Positions 15,545 to 25,047 of a DNA stretch of 64,000 bases are shown here, piece by piece. The DNA is taken from NCBI RefSeq assembly GCF_016888445.1, contig NZ_JAFEKF010000001.1:744001-808000 (forward strand). The letters run 5' to 3'. Every line of letters starts with the position of its first letter. Position 1 is the first letter of the stretch. Position numbers and translations under genes: made by a program. The notes below the pieces were generated by a model. That model was given only the letters and a program-made list of their open reading frames with translations, searched no databases and was not told where the DNA came from. Source of the DNA: Marinomonas ostreistagni. GTDB lineage: Bacteria > Pseudomonadota > Gammaproteobacteria > Pseudomonadales > Marinomonadaceae.

Positions 15545-16129
15545 ATGTCTGTCACCCAAAAAATGAAGCATTTAACCAAGCGCATGGTTGAGTCCAAGCA
15601 TATGCTCAAAGGGATAACGGTTGCCTCATTTTTAGAGTCTACTATTGTGCCCATTCCGCTGGAGGCGGTAATGGTGCCTTTGATGCAGGCGCGCCGAGAG
15701 CGTTTATGGTGGATCGCCTTGATGGCAACGATCGGCTGTATCCTAGGTGCAGTGGTCGGGTACGGGCTTGGCTATTTCTTGTTTGATTGGATAGGTGATT
15801 GGGTAATTCAGGCGTTTTCAAGTCAGGAACAGTTTGAGCAAGTGACTAGCAAAATGGAAAGCCAAGGCTTTTGGTTTGTATTGACCTTGGGTGTTGCGCC
15901 GATTCCCTTTCAAATTGCGATGCTGGCCGCAGGGGCGACTAAGTTTTCGCTGGTGTCTTTTTTAGTGGCGACGGCGATCGCTCGATCGTTACGCTATTTT
16001 GGGTTAGCAGCGGTAGTGTACTTTGCTGGTAATCAGGCTGAGTCTCTGATTAAACGGCACAAAACTAAGGCCATCCTTGGGGTGACCTTAGTTGTCGTGA
16101 TGATGTGGTGGTTATCGACATTGATCTAA
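15545..16129 (+). CDS. DedA/VTT-family membrane protein
   Basis: A 194-aa inner-membrane protein of the DedA/SNARE-associated (VTT) family. The N-terminal amphipathic re-entrant segment ESTIVPIPLEAVMVPLM carries the family Glu and Pro residues. GCILGAVVGYGLGYFLFDWIG and the second re-entrant part LTLGVAPIPFQIAMLAAGA follow. The family's conserved arginines near the C-terminal helix are present (IARSLRYFG). DedA proteins support membrane homeostasis; some recycle undecaprenyl phosphate or flip phospholipids. It converges tail-to-tail with the MORN lipoprotein gene, 3 bp apart. Confidence 0.85.
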   Translation: MSVTQKMKHLTKRMVESKHMLKGITVASFLESTIVPIPLEAVMVPLMQARRERLWWIALMATIGCILGAVVGYGLGYFLFDWIGDWVIQAFSSQEQFEQVTSKMESQGFWFVLTLGVAPIPFQIAMLAAGATKFSLVSFLVATAIARSLRYFGLAAVVYFAGNQAESLIKRHKTKAILGVTLVVVMMWWLSTLI

Positions 16130-16132
16130 ACA

Positions 16133-17647
16133 TTATTGCTGCAGACACTGCGGGTGGCCGCAAGCGCTTTGACAATTGCTCATGACGCGCTCCTGATCCA
16201 GCTTGTTGCATGAATACGTGGTTGCGAAGTCAACGGCGGCAACACGACAGGCCTCTGTACGATAAGGAACCGTAATCGTGGTGCTTACGCCTGTGTCTGG
16301 GCATTGAATATTCGCTTGGTATTCCTTAAGAGGTGAGCCGCCTTGGGTCGATTGCTGATCAGCGTTAATTTGCTTAGCTTGCTGAAGTTGGCGCATATTT
16401 TGTGTGCCATCGCCACTGATAAAATCCGCTAGATAAGCTTGGCTCATGGCAGCTTTGGTGTTGCTGTCTAACTCGGCAGTGCCAATGATGGTAGCGCCGG
16501 CGGTGAGGGCAAATACCTGCCCCCAGTCTAATTCATTTGGGTCTTCTAGAACTTGGCCGTGATCATAGATTTGCTCGCCTTGGCTTTCGCCAAACATGCT
16601 GTGTTGGGTGATTTTGAAGGGGCCATGGCGTTGACCTTGGTCGTATGGGCCCATTTCATAACGATAAATGCCTTCGTAGGTGTTGTACTCGGTGTCATAA
16701 CTTATACCGTGGCGCTTACCTTGTTGCCATTGTGCGACAATGATGCGATTGATGGTGTTGGTCCAAGCGCTCCAACCATTTTGTAAGCCTGCTTCAAAGT
16801 AACCGACGGTAACAGGGCGGTAGGCGCCATTATCCTCAACGATTTCTGTCTGGCTAATGCCAAAGCCATGTAACCGGTCTTGTTGGAATTGCCCGGCGGC
16901 TCGAACATGAAGCAAGTCAGTGTACCCCCAAATATTAATACCGAAGCCATTTAACTTTCCTTCAGCATTCATCATGCCGTAACGGTGCCACTGATAGTCG
17001 CTCGGTCTAGTGATGGTGGTCATAAAGTGGGCACTTTGCTTTGAGGAAGCGATCCCTCCTTGCTGAAGTACGATGCGGCCATCTTTGCGGGTCATAGTGA
17101 AGCGTCCTTGAGTAGGCTGACCATGCTCAAATGTGCCGATAAATTGTGCTTGAGCTTGTGGGGCGGTGACATAGGCCATGCCGTGGGCTAAGTCATTTTG
17201 GTCACATGTGCCCTGTTGAAATTGCCAGTTAAACGAAATGGGATCATTGCTATTATTGGCAAATCTAGCCTCTTGCATAGCGATTTGGCAGTGCTCCTGA
17301 CTCCCGATATTTGTTAGCTGCTGAGCTTTAAAAGCGTCGAAACTGACTTTGGATTGCTCGATCCATTGTTCAAGCTCGGCTTGGTCAAAGTGTTCGCTGA
17401 AGTTGTCTAAGATGGCTTGGTTGCGCGGGTCAAAGTGCAATCCTGAGTTAGCAGAAACGCTTCGCTCTGCTTTCAAAATAGTAATAAGTCGCTGCTCAAG
17501 GTCTTGGGCAAATGCGGGGGTGACATAAGGGTTAGCGCCGTACTTCTCGCTGTTAGCTAAAAAATCGCTTTGCTGTGAAGTGGATGTGCAGGCACTCATC
17601 CATATCACGCTTATTCCAATGACAGCGCCTAATGCGATCTTTTTCAT
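16133..17647 (-). CDS. Lipoprotein with MORN-like repeats
   Basis: A 504-aa predicted lipoprotein. The start is the ATG at 17647 (AAGGAA about 9 nt upstream), which places a lipobox WMSAC|TS at residues 16-21; the longer ORF would bury it. The middle holds about five MORN-type repeats (GTFEHGQPTQGRFT, GQFQQDRLHGFGIS, GYFEAGLQNGWSAW, AQWQQGKRHGISYD, GPYDQGQRHGPFKI). The C-terminal about 70 residues are Cys-rich (six Cys after QANIQCPDTG) and probably disulfide-bonded in the periplasm. MORN repeats form beta-hairpins used for protein or membrane contact; no enzymatic domain is seen. Function unknown. Confidence 0.75.
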   Translation of the reverse strand: MKKIALGAVIGISVIWMSACTSTSQQSDFLANSEKYGANPYVTPAFAQDLEQRLITILKAERSVSANSGLHFDPRNQAILDNFSEHFDQAELEQWIEQSKVSFDAFKAQQLTNIGSQEHCQIAMQEARFANNSNDPISFNWQFQQGTCDQNDLAHGMAYVTAPQAQAQFIGTFEHGQPTQGRFTMTRKDGRIVLQQGGIASSKQSAHFMTTITRPSDYQWHRYGMMNAEGKLNGFGINIWGYTDLLHVRAAGQFQQDRLHGFGISQTEIVEDNGAYRPVTVGYFEAGLQNGWSAWTNTINRIIVAQWQQGKRHGISYDTEYNTYEGIYRYEMGPYDQGQRHGPFKITQHSMFGESQGEQIYDHGQVLEDPNELDWGQVFALTAGATIIGTAELDSNTKAAMSQAYLADFISGDGTQNMRQLQQAKQINADQQSTQGGSPLKEYQANIQCPDTGVSTTITVPYRTEACRVAAVDFATTYSCNKLDQERVMSNCQSACGHPQCLQQ

Positions 17648-17960
17648 AGAGTGGTTCCTTTTTGTAAGTCTAAGGGCATTTATAGTGGCTTTACTTAAAA
17701 TAGTCACGGGACAATAGTTTTAGTTGGTGTAGTGAGCGGTAATATAGATTGTTTAATGTATTACTATGTCTTTGTTTTTGATCGTTTTTTGATCTATGGC
17801 TGTAGTAAATCAATGGATTAGTTTTATTTATGTACGATTTTTCGGCTTTTTACATAAAGGTGGTTGAAAAAGCCTCAGAAGGGCCTTAGGTTATTAGTGT
17901 GACAATGAAACGCTAAACAGCTCTGCGACATGACAGAGATTGGTAGAAGGAAGATTATTT
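17648..17960. other. Divergent intergenic region, MORN lipoprotein / hpf
   Basis: A 313-bp AT-rich gap between divergent genes. It contains GATCG-TTTTTT-GATC near 17789-17802 but no dyad long enough to name. Promoters of both neighbours are expected here. GAAGGAAG (17946-17953) is the hpf ribosome binding site. Confidence 0.45.
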
Positions 17961-18356
17961 ATGTATACATTAGATATCAGCGGTCACCATGTTCACACTA
18001 CTGAGGAAGTACAAACAACAATAAAAGAAAGAATGGATCATCTGGCTGACATCAACAGTCACATCACCTCAATGAAAGTCATTGTCAATTCTGAGAACCA
18101 TGGCGGTAAAAGTGAGCTGATTGTAGAAGCTCGAGTTCATATTCCAGGTCATGATCTTTTTGCAACGGTAACGACTGACAAACAACTTAGCACTGCAGTC
18201 GATATGCTGGTTGATAAACTAGAAAAACAGCTTTTAAAACACAAAGCCAAGCACGATGGTCGTAAACATCATGCCGACGCACGCGACGTAGAATCCCTAG
18301 AAGAGCGTGAAGAACAAGAAGAGTTTAATGAGTTGGAACGTCGTGACGTAATCTAA
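17961..18356 (+). CDS. hpf: Ribosome hibernation-promoting factor/RaiA family
   Basis: A 131-aa protein of the HPF/RaiA (YfiA) family that binds the 30S decoding region in stationary phase and silences ribosomes. The N-terminal domain starts DISGHHVHTTEEVQTTIKER and continues with the beta-alpha fold (MKVIVNSENHGGKSELIVEA). The C-terminal tail is charged and His/Glu-rich and lacks the dimerisation domain of long HPF. The ATG at 17961 is preferred because AAGGAAG lies 7 nt before it; the upstream TTG/GTG extension lacks support. It is not near rpoN, the usual place of hpf, so it may be a second, stand-alone copy. Confidence 0.85.
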   Translation: MYTLDISGHHVHTTEEVQTTIKERMDHLADINSHITSMKVIVNSENHGGKSELIVEARVHIPGHDLFATVTTDKQLSTAVDMLVDKLEKQLLKHKAKHDGRKHHADARDVESLEEREEQEEFNELERRDVI

Positions 18357-18382
18357 TCATACTGATTAAGCTTATAAGGAAG

Positions 18383-18407
18383 GGGAGCCCACAAGGCTCC
18401 CTTTTTT
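18383..18407 (+). terminator. Terminator of hpf
   Basis: A 7-bp stem (GGGAGCC / GGCTCCC) with a 5-nt loop, then six T. Confidence 0.8.
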
Positions 18408-18441
18408 GGTTTTAAAGGCCGATACATTCGTTCAAGGCGCA

Positions 18442-18475
18442 AAAAAGCCCGCTTGGAGATCCAAGCGGGCTTTTT
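18442..18475 (-). terminator. Terminator of acnB (bidirectional form)
   Basis: A 15-bp perfect stem (18442-18456 and 18461-18475) with a 4-nt loop, flanked by A5 and T5, so it can act on either strand. It lies 28 bp past the acnB stop. Confidence 0.85.
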
Positions 18476-18503
18476 GAATCACTGTCTAGCAGTTTGTTGC
18501 AGC

Positions 18504-21104
18504 TTACGCCGTTGCGTCAGTTGCAATCACTGTAGAAGCTTTCTTAACGTACTCGCCCATCTTGTCGAAGTTCAAGTAGTCGTAGATCTCAGCAGACATG
18601 CTGTCGATCTTGCTAGCGTACTCTAGGTATTCCTCAGGTGTCGGAAGTTTACCAATCAAAGATGCTACAGCAGCAAGTTCTGCAGACGCTAGGAATACGT
18701 CAGCACCATTACCTAGACGGTTCGGGAAGTTACGTGTAGACGTCGATACTACCGTTGCTTTGTCTGCGACACGTGCTTGGTTACCCATACACAGTGAACA
18801 GCCAGGCATTTCCATACGTGCACCAGCTTTACCAAAGATGCTGTAGTAACCTTCTGCCGTTAATTGCTGTTGGTCCATCTTAGTTGGTGGTGACACCCAT
18901 AGACGTGTTGGAACGACTTTGCCAGCCGACTCAAGCAGTTTGCCAGCGGCACGGAAGTGGCCGATGTTGGTCATACAAGAACCGATGAAGACCTCGTCGA
19001 TTTTCTCACCTTGCACTTCAGAAAGAAGGCGAGCATCGTCTGGATCGTTTGGTGCACAAAGTACTGGCTCTTTTAGGTTGTCTAGATCGATTTCGATCAC
19101 GGCAGAGTACTCGGCATCCGCGTCAGCGCGCATCAGCTTAGGATCTTCTAACCATGCTTCCATTGCTTTGGCACGACGCTCTAGGGTACGTGGGTCACCG
19201 TAACCTTCAGCAATCATCCAGCGTAGCATAATGATGTTAGAGCGTAGGTATTCTGCTACAGACTCTTCAGATAGGTTGATGGTACAACCTGCTGCAGAAC
19301 GTTCAGCTGATGCGTCAGAAAGTTCGAATGCTTGTTCCGCTGTTAGGTGCTCAAGACCTTCGATCTCAAGAATGCGGCCAGAGAAGACGTTTTTCTTACC
19401 TTTCTTCTCAACCGTTAGGTGGCCATCTTTGATCGCTTGGTGAGGGATAGCATGTACAAGGTCACGTAGTGTGATACCTGGTTGCATTTTACCTTTAAAG
19501 CGAACCAATACTGATTCAGGCATATCAAGTGGCATAACACCTGTTGCCGCAGCAAAAGCGACCAAGCCAGAACCTGCAGGGAATGAGATACCTAGCGGGA
19601 AACGTGTATGCGAGTCACCGCCTGTACCGACTGTGTCAGGTAGCAACATACGGTTCAACCAAGAGTGGATGATACCGTCACCAGGGCGTAGCGATACACC
19701 GCCACGGTTCATGATGAAGTCAGGAAGTGTGTGGTGAGTTTTTACGTCAACTGGCTTAGGGTAGGCCGCTGTGTGACAGAAAGACTGCATCACAAGGTCT
19801 GATGTGAAACCGATACACGCAAGGTCTTTCAGCTCGTCACGAGTCATTGGACCTGTTGTATCTTGAGAACCAACAGTGGTCATCTTAGGTTCGCAGTATG
19901 CGTTCGGGCGTACGCCTTCAAGTCCACATGCTTTACCCACCATTTTCTGAGCAAGAGTGTAACCTTTGCCAGTATCCGCAACTTCGCCTGCTTTTAGGAA
20001 TAGGTCAGAATGGCCTAGGCCTAGAGATTCGCGAGCTTTGTTGGTTAGACCACGACCGATGATCAGTGGAATACGACCGCCAGCACGTACTTCGTCAAGT
20101 AGTACTTGAGTTTTCAGTGAGAAGGTAGTGATTACTTCATCAGTGCCATGCTTTTTAACAACGCCTTCGTATGGGTAAATGTCGATAACATCGCCCATTT
20201 CCATGCCGTCAACGTCCATTTCGATTGGTAGGGCGCCAGCGTCTTCCATCGTGTTGAAAAAGATTGGAGCGATTTTGCCACCGATACATACACCGCCAGA
20301 ACGTTTGTTCGGGATGTAAGGGATGTCTTCGCCCATGTGCCAAAGCACTGAGTTCGTTGCAGATTTACGGCTTGAACCAGTACCAACAACGTCACCTACA
20401 TACGCTAGTGGGAAGCCTTTTTCTTTCAATGCTTTGATTTGAGAGATTGGGCCAACTTCGCCTTCTTCATCTGCTTCGATGCCGTCACGAGACATTTTTA
20501 GCATCGCATTGGCGTGCAGAGGGATGTCTGGACGTGACCATGCATCTGGTGCTGGAGATAGGTCGTCAGTGTTGGTTTCACCTGGCACTTTGAATACAGT
20601 AACCGTGATTTTTTCTGCAAGCTTAGGCTTCTTAGTAAACCACTCGCCATCTGCCCATGACTGAATGATTTGTTTAGCGAATGCGTTACCTGCTTTTGCT
20701 TTCTCTTCTACGTCGTGGAACGCATCAAAGATTAGCAATGTGTGAGAAAGAGCGCTGACAGCGATTGGCGCGATTTCTTCATCGTCTAGGCAGTCGATCA
20801 GTGGTTGAATGTTGTAACCACCTAGCATTGTACCTAGTAGCTCTGTTGCTAGCTTTTTGTCGATCAGTGGTGAAGAGGCTTCACCTTTTGTGATCGCTGC
20901 TAGGAAGCCTGCTTTTACGTAAGCGGCTTCATCAACACCTGCTGGAATACGATTTTTCAGTAGGTCAAGGATGTTTTCTTCTTCACCTGCTGGTGGGTTT
21001 TTAAGAAGCTCAACAAGTGCAGCGGTTTGCTCTGCATCAAGCGGTGTCGCTGGAATACCTTGAGAGGCACGTTCTTCGACGTGTTTACGATATGCTTCTA
21101 ACAC
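18504..21104 (-). CDS. acnB: Aconitate hydratase B
   Basis: An 866-aa bifunctional aconitate hydratase 2/2-methylisocitrate dehydratase, the main TCA-cycle aconitase of proteobacteria. It has the AcnB order: N-terminal HEAT-like domain ([16 protein letters not shown]), swivel domain ([20 protein letters not shown]), then the catalytic domains with [14 protein letters not shown]. The [4Fe-4S] ligands are in [11 protein letters not shown] and [11 protein letters not shown]. Length equals the family norm. The start is a GTG with AAGGGGA upstream. It is preceded by a 226-bp gap with AT-rich promoter-like sequence and is probably monocistronic. Confidence 0.97.
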   Translation of the reverse strand: MLEAYRKHVEERASQGIPATPLDAEQTAALVELLKNPPAGEEENILDLLKNRIPAGVDEAAYVKAGFLAAITKGEASSPLIDKKLATELLGTMLGGYNIQPLIDCLDDEEIAPIAVSALSHTLLIFDAFHDVEEKAKAGNAFAKQIIQSWADGEWFTKKPKLAEKITVTVFKVPGETNTDDLSPAPDAWSRPDIPLHANAMLKMSRDGIEADEEGEVGPISQIKALKEKGFPLAYVGDVVGTGSSRKSATNSVLWHMGEDIPYIPNKRSGGVCIGGKIAPIFFNTMEDAGALPIEMDVDGMEMGDVIDIYPYEGVVKKHGTDEVITTFSLKTQVLLDEVRAGGRIPLIIGRGLTNKARESLGLGHSDLFLKAGEVADTGKGYTLAQKMVGKACGLEGVRPNAYCEPKMTTVGSQDTTGPMTRDELKDLACIGFTSDLVMQSFCHTAAYPKPVDVKTHHTLPDFIMNRGGVSLRPGDGIIHSWLNRMLLPDTVGTGGDSHTRFPLGISFPAGSGLVAFAAATGVMPLDMPESVLVRFKGKMQPGITLRDLVHAIPHQAIKDGHLTVEKKGKKNVFSGRILEIEGLEHLTAEQAFELSDASAERSAAGCTINLSEESVAEYLRSNIIMLRWMIAEGYGDPRTLERRAKAMEAWLEDPKLMRADADAEYSAVIEIDLDNLKEPVLCAPNDPDDARLLSEVQGEKIDEVFIGSCMTNIGHFRAAGKLLESAGKVVPTRLWVSPPTKMDQQQLTAEGYYSIFGKAGARMEMPGCSLCMGNQARVADKATVVSTSTRNFPNRLGNGADVFLASAELAAVASLIGKLPTPEEYLEYASKIDSMSAEIYDYLNFDKMGEYVKKASTVIATDATA

Positions 21105-21330
21105 AATAGATCCCCTTATTTAGACATCAGTCTGTTAACCAATGTTGTTTAAGCGTGGGCTCTAACAAAATTGCGACCATGGGTTATGGACACAAACAGA
21201 GCTCAGCACTGGCAAATTAATCCGTCTATATATTCTATATAAAAAACAGCAGGATGAATCAGTTACCGCCATACAAATTTAGAATAGGGGGTATTTATCT
21301 GACTTATCCTAAAACCGTGTTTACCATAAA

Positions 21331-23064
21331 CTACGGTGATATTAGCCGTACGACACGAAAGCCCCAGTTGCTGGCACGTAAGTTTGGCTCGGCGCGATAG
21401 CGTGTCGCGCTGCGCCCGACCGACGGAATATCAAACCATGAGCCGCCGCGTAACACGCGCCCATCGCATTGGTCCGCGAGCCACACTTGATTGGTAGTTG
21501 GCGCACCTTGGTAGGAGTCGTGATAGCAATCTTCTACCCACTCAGCCACATTGCCATGCATATCAAAGATACCAAGCGGGTTACTTGCTTGAGAGCCAGT
21601 AGGTGCCGTGGACACCCCATCCCATTGGCTACCACAGCTTTCGCAAACACTGTAGCCTGACTGTACATTGTCGCCATACCAGTAGGCCGTAGTAGAGCCT
21701 GCACGAGCCGAGTATTCCCACTCAATTTCGGTCGGCAAACGGTATTCAGAGCCAGTTTGTTCCGTGAGCCAAGCCGTGTAGGCCTTAGCGTCGTACCAGC
21801 TCACATTAATCACCGGACGATTGCCACGGCCCCAGCCATTGTCTGGCGGCCTTACGCGACCAGTGGCTTCTGCAAAGCGATCATACTGGTCGAATGTGAC
21901 TTCGTATTTACTAAAGTAGAATCCCTTGGGGATTTCGACGCTGTGCACGGGGGATTCGTTGTCATCACCTGTGCCATTGATATCGCCCATTTGAAACGTC
22001 GCCGGTGCAATTTTTTCTACCTTTGGCGCATTGCCGCCGTCTTTTAAAGGTTCTTCTAATACTTGTTCAAGACGGTCAAAACGTGTCTCTGGCGTTTCCA
22101 CTGCATTGGCTTGTGTAGGGGAGGCCTCAGGGGGCTCAGCAGAAGGCCAGAGTAATGTCGCGCCAATAGCTGTAGCAGCGACAGTGCCAGTAAGCGCGGC
22201 AATGAGTTTAGTCTTTTTGCTTTGAAAATGGCGTGGCTGAGGCGGTGCAAAATTGCTCTCTTTAGTGGCACGGGTGCTCGCCTGAAATAAATTGGCGCGC
22301 AATAATCGCATTACCTCCACAAGGGATTTAGGACGATAGCGTTCGGCTGGGCGCGCCCATTTTTTAATTTTATTCCAGGTCTCTTGGTCGAGTGACTCAA
22401 GGTGCGCTGGAAGGGTGTTGACAGTACCCGAATCGAGCCAAGATTCGCCAACCAATGTCGCGAGCAGTAAGCGCATAAACATGTAGTTATCAGAAGCGAC
22501 CGTACTGACTGGATTGCGCTTATTGTATTCAGGTGGGATAAAGCGCCCATCCATATCACCATCTGTGATTTGGTAAAGCCAATGATGAGTGCCAAAGCCT
22601 GTCAGAACACCAGCGCCATTAACGATATGAACACTGTTTAAATCAAGGTGACCATGAACAAAACCGCGCTCGTGGACCTGATCGAGCGCTTTGGCAATCG
22701 GATCTAACACACTCAGTACGACATTCAGCGGTGCACCATCAGGATATTTACCGAGATGGCTAAATAATCGTTCCCCGCCACATAGACTAGATACCGAGAA
22801 CACCCATACATTGGAATAAAAAGGTGGGTAGTTGCGGGTAATAGAAGGATGCGCCAGTTTGGCATAGCGCCGCGCCATGGCCAAGAACTGATTTAAATCG
22901 CCTCGATCGGTACGGTAAAAGCGCAGCACAAAGGATTGGCCACCCTGATCCGCTACCCAGACGCTTTTGTCATCGCTTAAGGGGTAGTTCAGCACATATG
23001 GGTCGACTTCCACGCCAACCATTTGTCCTATGTTTAATTTACTAACGTCGTAATATTCATTCAT
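21331..23064 (-). CDS. Pseudokinase - membrane helix - FGE-sulfatase-like fusion protein
   Basis: A 577-aa protein in three parts. Residues about 15-260 have the eukaryotic-type protein kinase fold: a catalytic-loop-like VHGHLDLNSVHI (136-147), LTGFG at the DFG position (154-158), PPEY at the APE position and SDNYMF before helix F. The catalytic Asp of HRD is His139, the Asn is Ser144 and the DFG Asp is Gly156, so it should be inactive. A single membrane helix spans about 286-306 with a Pro/Glu linker. Residues about 353-577 are a SUMF1/FGE-like domain (FQMGD, EVTFDQYDRF, INVSWYDAKAY, YRLPTEIEWEYSARAG, GNVAEWVEDC, RGGSWFD, WGFRVVR). The two catalytic Cys of true formylglycine-generating enzymes are missing after RGGSW. 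Probably cytoplasmic pseudokinase plus periplasmic ligand/structural domain. Divergent to miaE. Confidence 0.82.
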   Translation of the reverse strand: MNEYYDVSKLNIGQMVGVEVDPYVLNYPLSDDKSVWVADQGGQSFVLRFYRTDRGDLNQFLAMARRYAKLAHPSITRNYPPFYSNVWVFSVSSLCGGERLFSHLGKYPDGAPLNVVLSVLDPIAKALDQVHERGFVHGHLDLNSVHIVNGAGVLTGFGTHHWLYQITDGDMDGRFIPPEYNKRNPVSTVASDNYMFMRLLLATLVGESWLDSGTVNTLPAHLESLDQETWNKIKKWARPAERYRPKSLVEVMRLLRANLFQASTRATKESNFAPPQPRHFQSKKTKLIAALTGTVAATAIGATLLWPSAEPPEASPTQANAVETPETRFDRLEQVLEEPLKDGGNAPKVEKIAPATFQMGDINGTGDDNESPVHSVEIPKGFYFSKYEVTFDQYDRFAEATGRVRPPDNGWGRGNRPVINVSWYDAKAYTAWLTEQTGSEYRLPTEIEWEYSARAGSTTAYWYGDNVQSGYSVCESCGSQWDGVSTAPTGSQASNPLGIFDMHGNVAEWVEDCYHDSYQGAPTTNQVWLADQCDGRVLRGGSWFDIPSVGRSATRYRAEPNLRASNWGFRVVRLISP

Positions 23065-23159
23065 CGGTTAATTGATATCCAAATCAATACTTTGCTCGTG
23101 CTGATAATATATCCTATAGAGAGTATAATCGGATTTTTTAAAGAGAAAAGGTAGCCTTG

Positions 23160-23771
23160 ATGTTAACTGATTATCCCGAGTTGGTAGAGTTTTTACCCTG
23201 TGAGTCCCCAAAAGAGTGGGTTCAGTGGGCTTTAGAAAACGAAAACTTACTGTTAATCGATCACGCTCACTGTGAGAAGAAAGCCGCATCCACAGCGATG
23301 AACTTGATGTACCGTTATGTCGATCGGGAAAATCTGCTGCATAAGATGTCACAGTTGGCGCGCGAAGAGTTACTGCATTTTGAACAGGTTTTGAAAATTA
23401 TGCGTAATCGTGGCGTTGAGTATGGTCATTTGGAGGCGTCACGCTATGCCAGTGGCTTGCGCCAGCACATTCGAACCCATGAGCCGGCTAAATTAATCGA
23501 TACGCTGATCATCGGTGCTTTTGTTGAGGCACGTTCTTGCGAGCGCTTTGCGGTATTGATCCCACACCTCGACTCGGAAGTGTCTAAATTCTACAAATCC
23601 TTGTTGAAATCTGAAGCGCGTCATTTCGAAGACTACCTATCTCTTGCTGAAGAATATGCTGGCGAACCGATTGATGAGCGAATTCAGTTTTTCCGAGAAA
23701 TCGAACACCAATTAATTACTGAGCCGGATGTAGAGTTCCGTGTTCACAGCGGGCCACCAAAAGCGGCTTAG
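23160..23771 (+). CDS. miaE: tRNA 2-methylthio-N6-isopentenyladenosine hydroxylase
   Basis: A 203-aa carboxylate-bridged di-iron monooxygenase that hydroxylates ms2i6A37 in tRNA to ms2io6A. The ferritin-like helices carry the iron ligands: the Glu in AHCEKKA, EELLHFEQV (Glu, His), EARSCERF and EARHFEDY (Glu, His). Length equals the MiaE norm. The ATG at 23160 follows AAAAGG by about 8 nt; a TTG one codon earlier is possible. Oxygen-dependent, so the organism respires oxygen at least in part. Probably monocistronic. Confidence 0.93.
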   Translation: MLTDYPELVEFLPCESPKEWVQWALENENLLLIDHAHCEKKAASTAMNLMYRYVDRENLLHKMSQLAREELLHFEQVLKIMRNRGVEYGHLEASRYASGLRQHIRTHEPAKLIDTLIIGAFVEARSCERFAVLIPHLDSEVSKFYKSLLKSEARHFEDYLSLAEEYAGEPIDERIQFFREIEHQLITEPDVEFRVHSGPPKAA

Positions 23772-23890
23772 TTACAGGTTGTAACCATCCAATAACCGAA
23801 TCAAAACAAACATTTGGCAATTTATCGCTTCACAAACCCATTTGGGGTGCTACACTCGAAGTAACTGCTCTAACAAGAGGAGGAGCGATC

Positions 23891-24202
23891 ATGAGCACAC
23901 AAACGAACGATTTATTGCCAGATGTGACTTACTGGCTAACGTTACAGATAGCAAAGAGTGATCCAGGTATAGACCTTGAGCAGGTCTACCAGGGAACGGT
24001 GGAATTAGATTATTTATACCAAGTGCTGACGAGCAAAGCGCAACAGCACTGGTGGTCAACTTATGGCGTAGAGTTGAGTCCCGTTACCGTCAACAATGCT
24101 TTTTTTAGAGCCATTGCGGTACTGCATGATCGCAACCTTGAATACAATCGGTCGCGTAATCGAGCGGAAACAGATTGGGTGAGAGAGTTATTACATTTAT
24201 AG
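23891..24202 (+). CDS. Hypothetical protein, 103 aa
   Basis: Not recognised. A soluble small protein with an acidic N-terminal half (PGIDLEQVYQGTVELDYLY) and a WWSTYGVELSPVTVNNAF segment. A very strong ribosome binding site (AGAGGAGGAG) lies 6 nt before the ATG and a strong terminator follows, so it is a real, well-expressed gene. No signal peptide or membrane helix. Confidence 0.8.
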   Translation: MSTQTNDLLPDVTYWLTLQIAKSDPGIDLEQVYQGTVELDYLYQVLTSKAQQHWWSTYGVELSPVTVNNAFFRAIAVLHDRNLEYNRSRNRAETDWVRELLHL

Positions 24203-24234
24203 AAAAGAGCAGCTTTATAGCTGCTCTTTTTTTT
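24203..24234 (+). terminator. Terminator after the 103-aa gene
   Basis: An 11-bp stem (AAAAGAGCAGC / GCTGCTCTTTT) with a 6-nt loop and an eight-T run; it starts right after the stop codon. The A-run may also help end the leftward lpxH transcript. Confidence 0.85.
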
Positions 24235-24266
24235 GTGCCGATCATGACCGATTAGGGTCACATCAG

Positions 24267-25043
24267 TCAGGACAGTCTAATAAGATGCATTGCTTGCCAT
24301 TGTTCAATCGCAACGGGGTTGCTTAAGTACGCCGCAGATGGAATAGCGCGTTGCTCTAGCTTTGCGCCTGCTTGTACTGCAATCCAGATGTTATCGTCCC
24401 AATCCCCAAGCACGAGTCTTGGTGTAGGGTCGCTCTCATGCAAAGCAGGGCGGTGAGTGTGACCATGGATTAATAGCTTAGTATCGTCAGGTAAGGCGCC
24501 AGCGATCGCAGTTTGGTTTACGTCCATAATATTGTCAGCCTTGTCTGCCGACATGCTCTGGGAGTCGTTGCGAAGCTTTTGCGCTAGAGCGATACGCTGC
24601 TCCAAAGGCATTGCCAAGACTTGCTGTTGCCAAGCAGGCTGACGCACCATGGCGCGAAACTCTTGATAAGCATGGTCATCGATACAGAACTCATCACCAT
24701 GGGTCATGACAATATGATCATCTAACACGCTTTGCTCAGCAAGCTCAGTGACTTGAGTGCGAGCAAACCAGTCTGGCCCGACTAAGAAGTCTCGGTTGCC
24801 AGCAATAAAGAACACTTCAATGCCATGCTCGGCAAGCTTAACAAGTTGCTGATCAAGTTCTGTGATCCACTGTGGCTGATAATCATCGCCGATGTAGGCC
24901 TCAAAGAAGTCTCCCAAAATGTACAGCTGGCTTGGCTCTTGGGCCGCTAATTGGCACAACTCATCCGTCAAATGCACAAACGCCTGGATCAAGTCCAGGC
25001 GTTTGTCACTCAAATGTAAATCTGAGATGAAGTAACGAACCAT
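24267..25043 (-). CDS. lpxH: UDP-2,3-diacylglucosamine diphosphatase
   Basis: A 258-aa calcineurin-like metallophosphoesterase, the LpxH step of lipid A synthesis (UDP-2,3-diacylglucosamine to lipid X). All metal motifs are present: ISDLHL (Asp8, His10), GDFFEAYIGDD, GNRDFLVG, THGDEFC and HGHTHRP. It acts at the inner face of the cytoplasmic membrane. It starts 4 bp after the ppiB stop, an arrangement common in gammaproteobacteria. Confidence 0.95.
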   Translation of the reverse strand: MVRYFISDLHLSDKRLDLIQAFVHLTDELCQLAAQEPSQLYILGDFFEAYIGDDYQPQWITELDQQLVKLAEHGIEVFFIAGNRDFLVGPDWFARTQVTELAEQSVLDDHIVMTHGDEFCIDDHAYQEFRAMVRQPAWQQQVLAMPLEQRIALAQKLRNDSQSMSADKADNIMDVNQTAIAGALPDDTKLLIHGHTHRPALHESDPTPRLVLGDWDDNIWIAVQAGAKLEQRAIPSAAYLSNPVAIEQWQAMHLIRLS

Positions 25044-25047
25044 GCGC

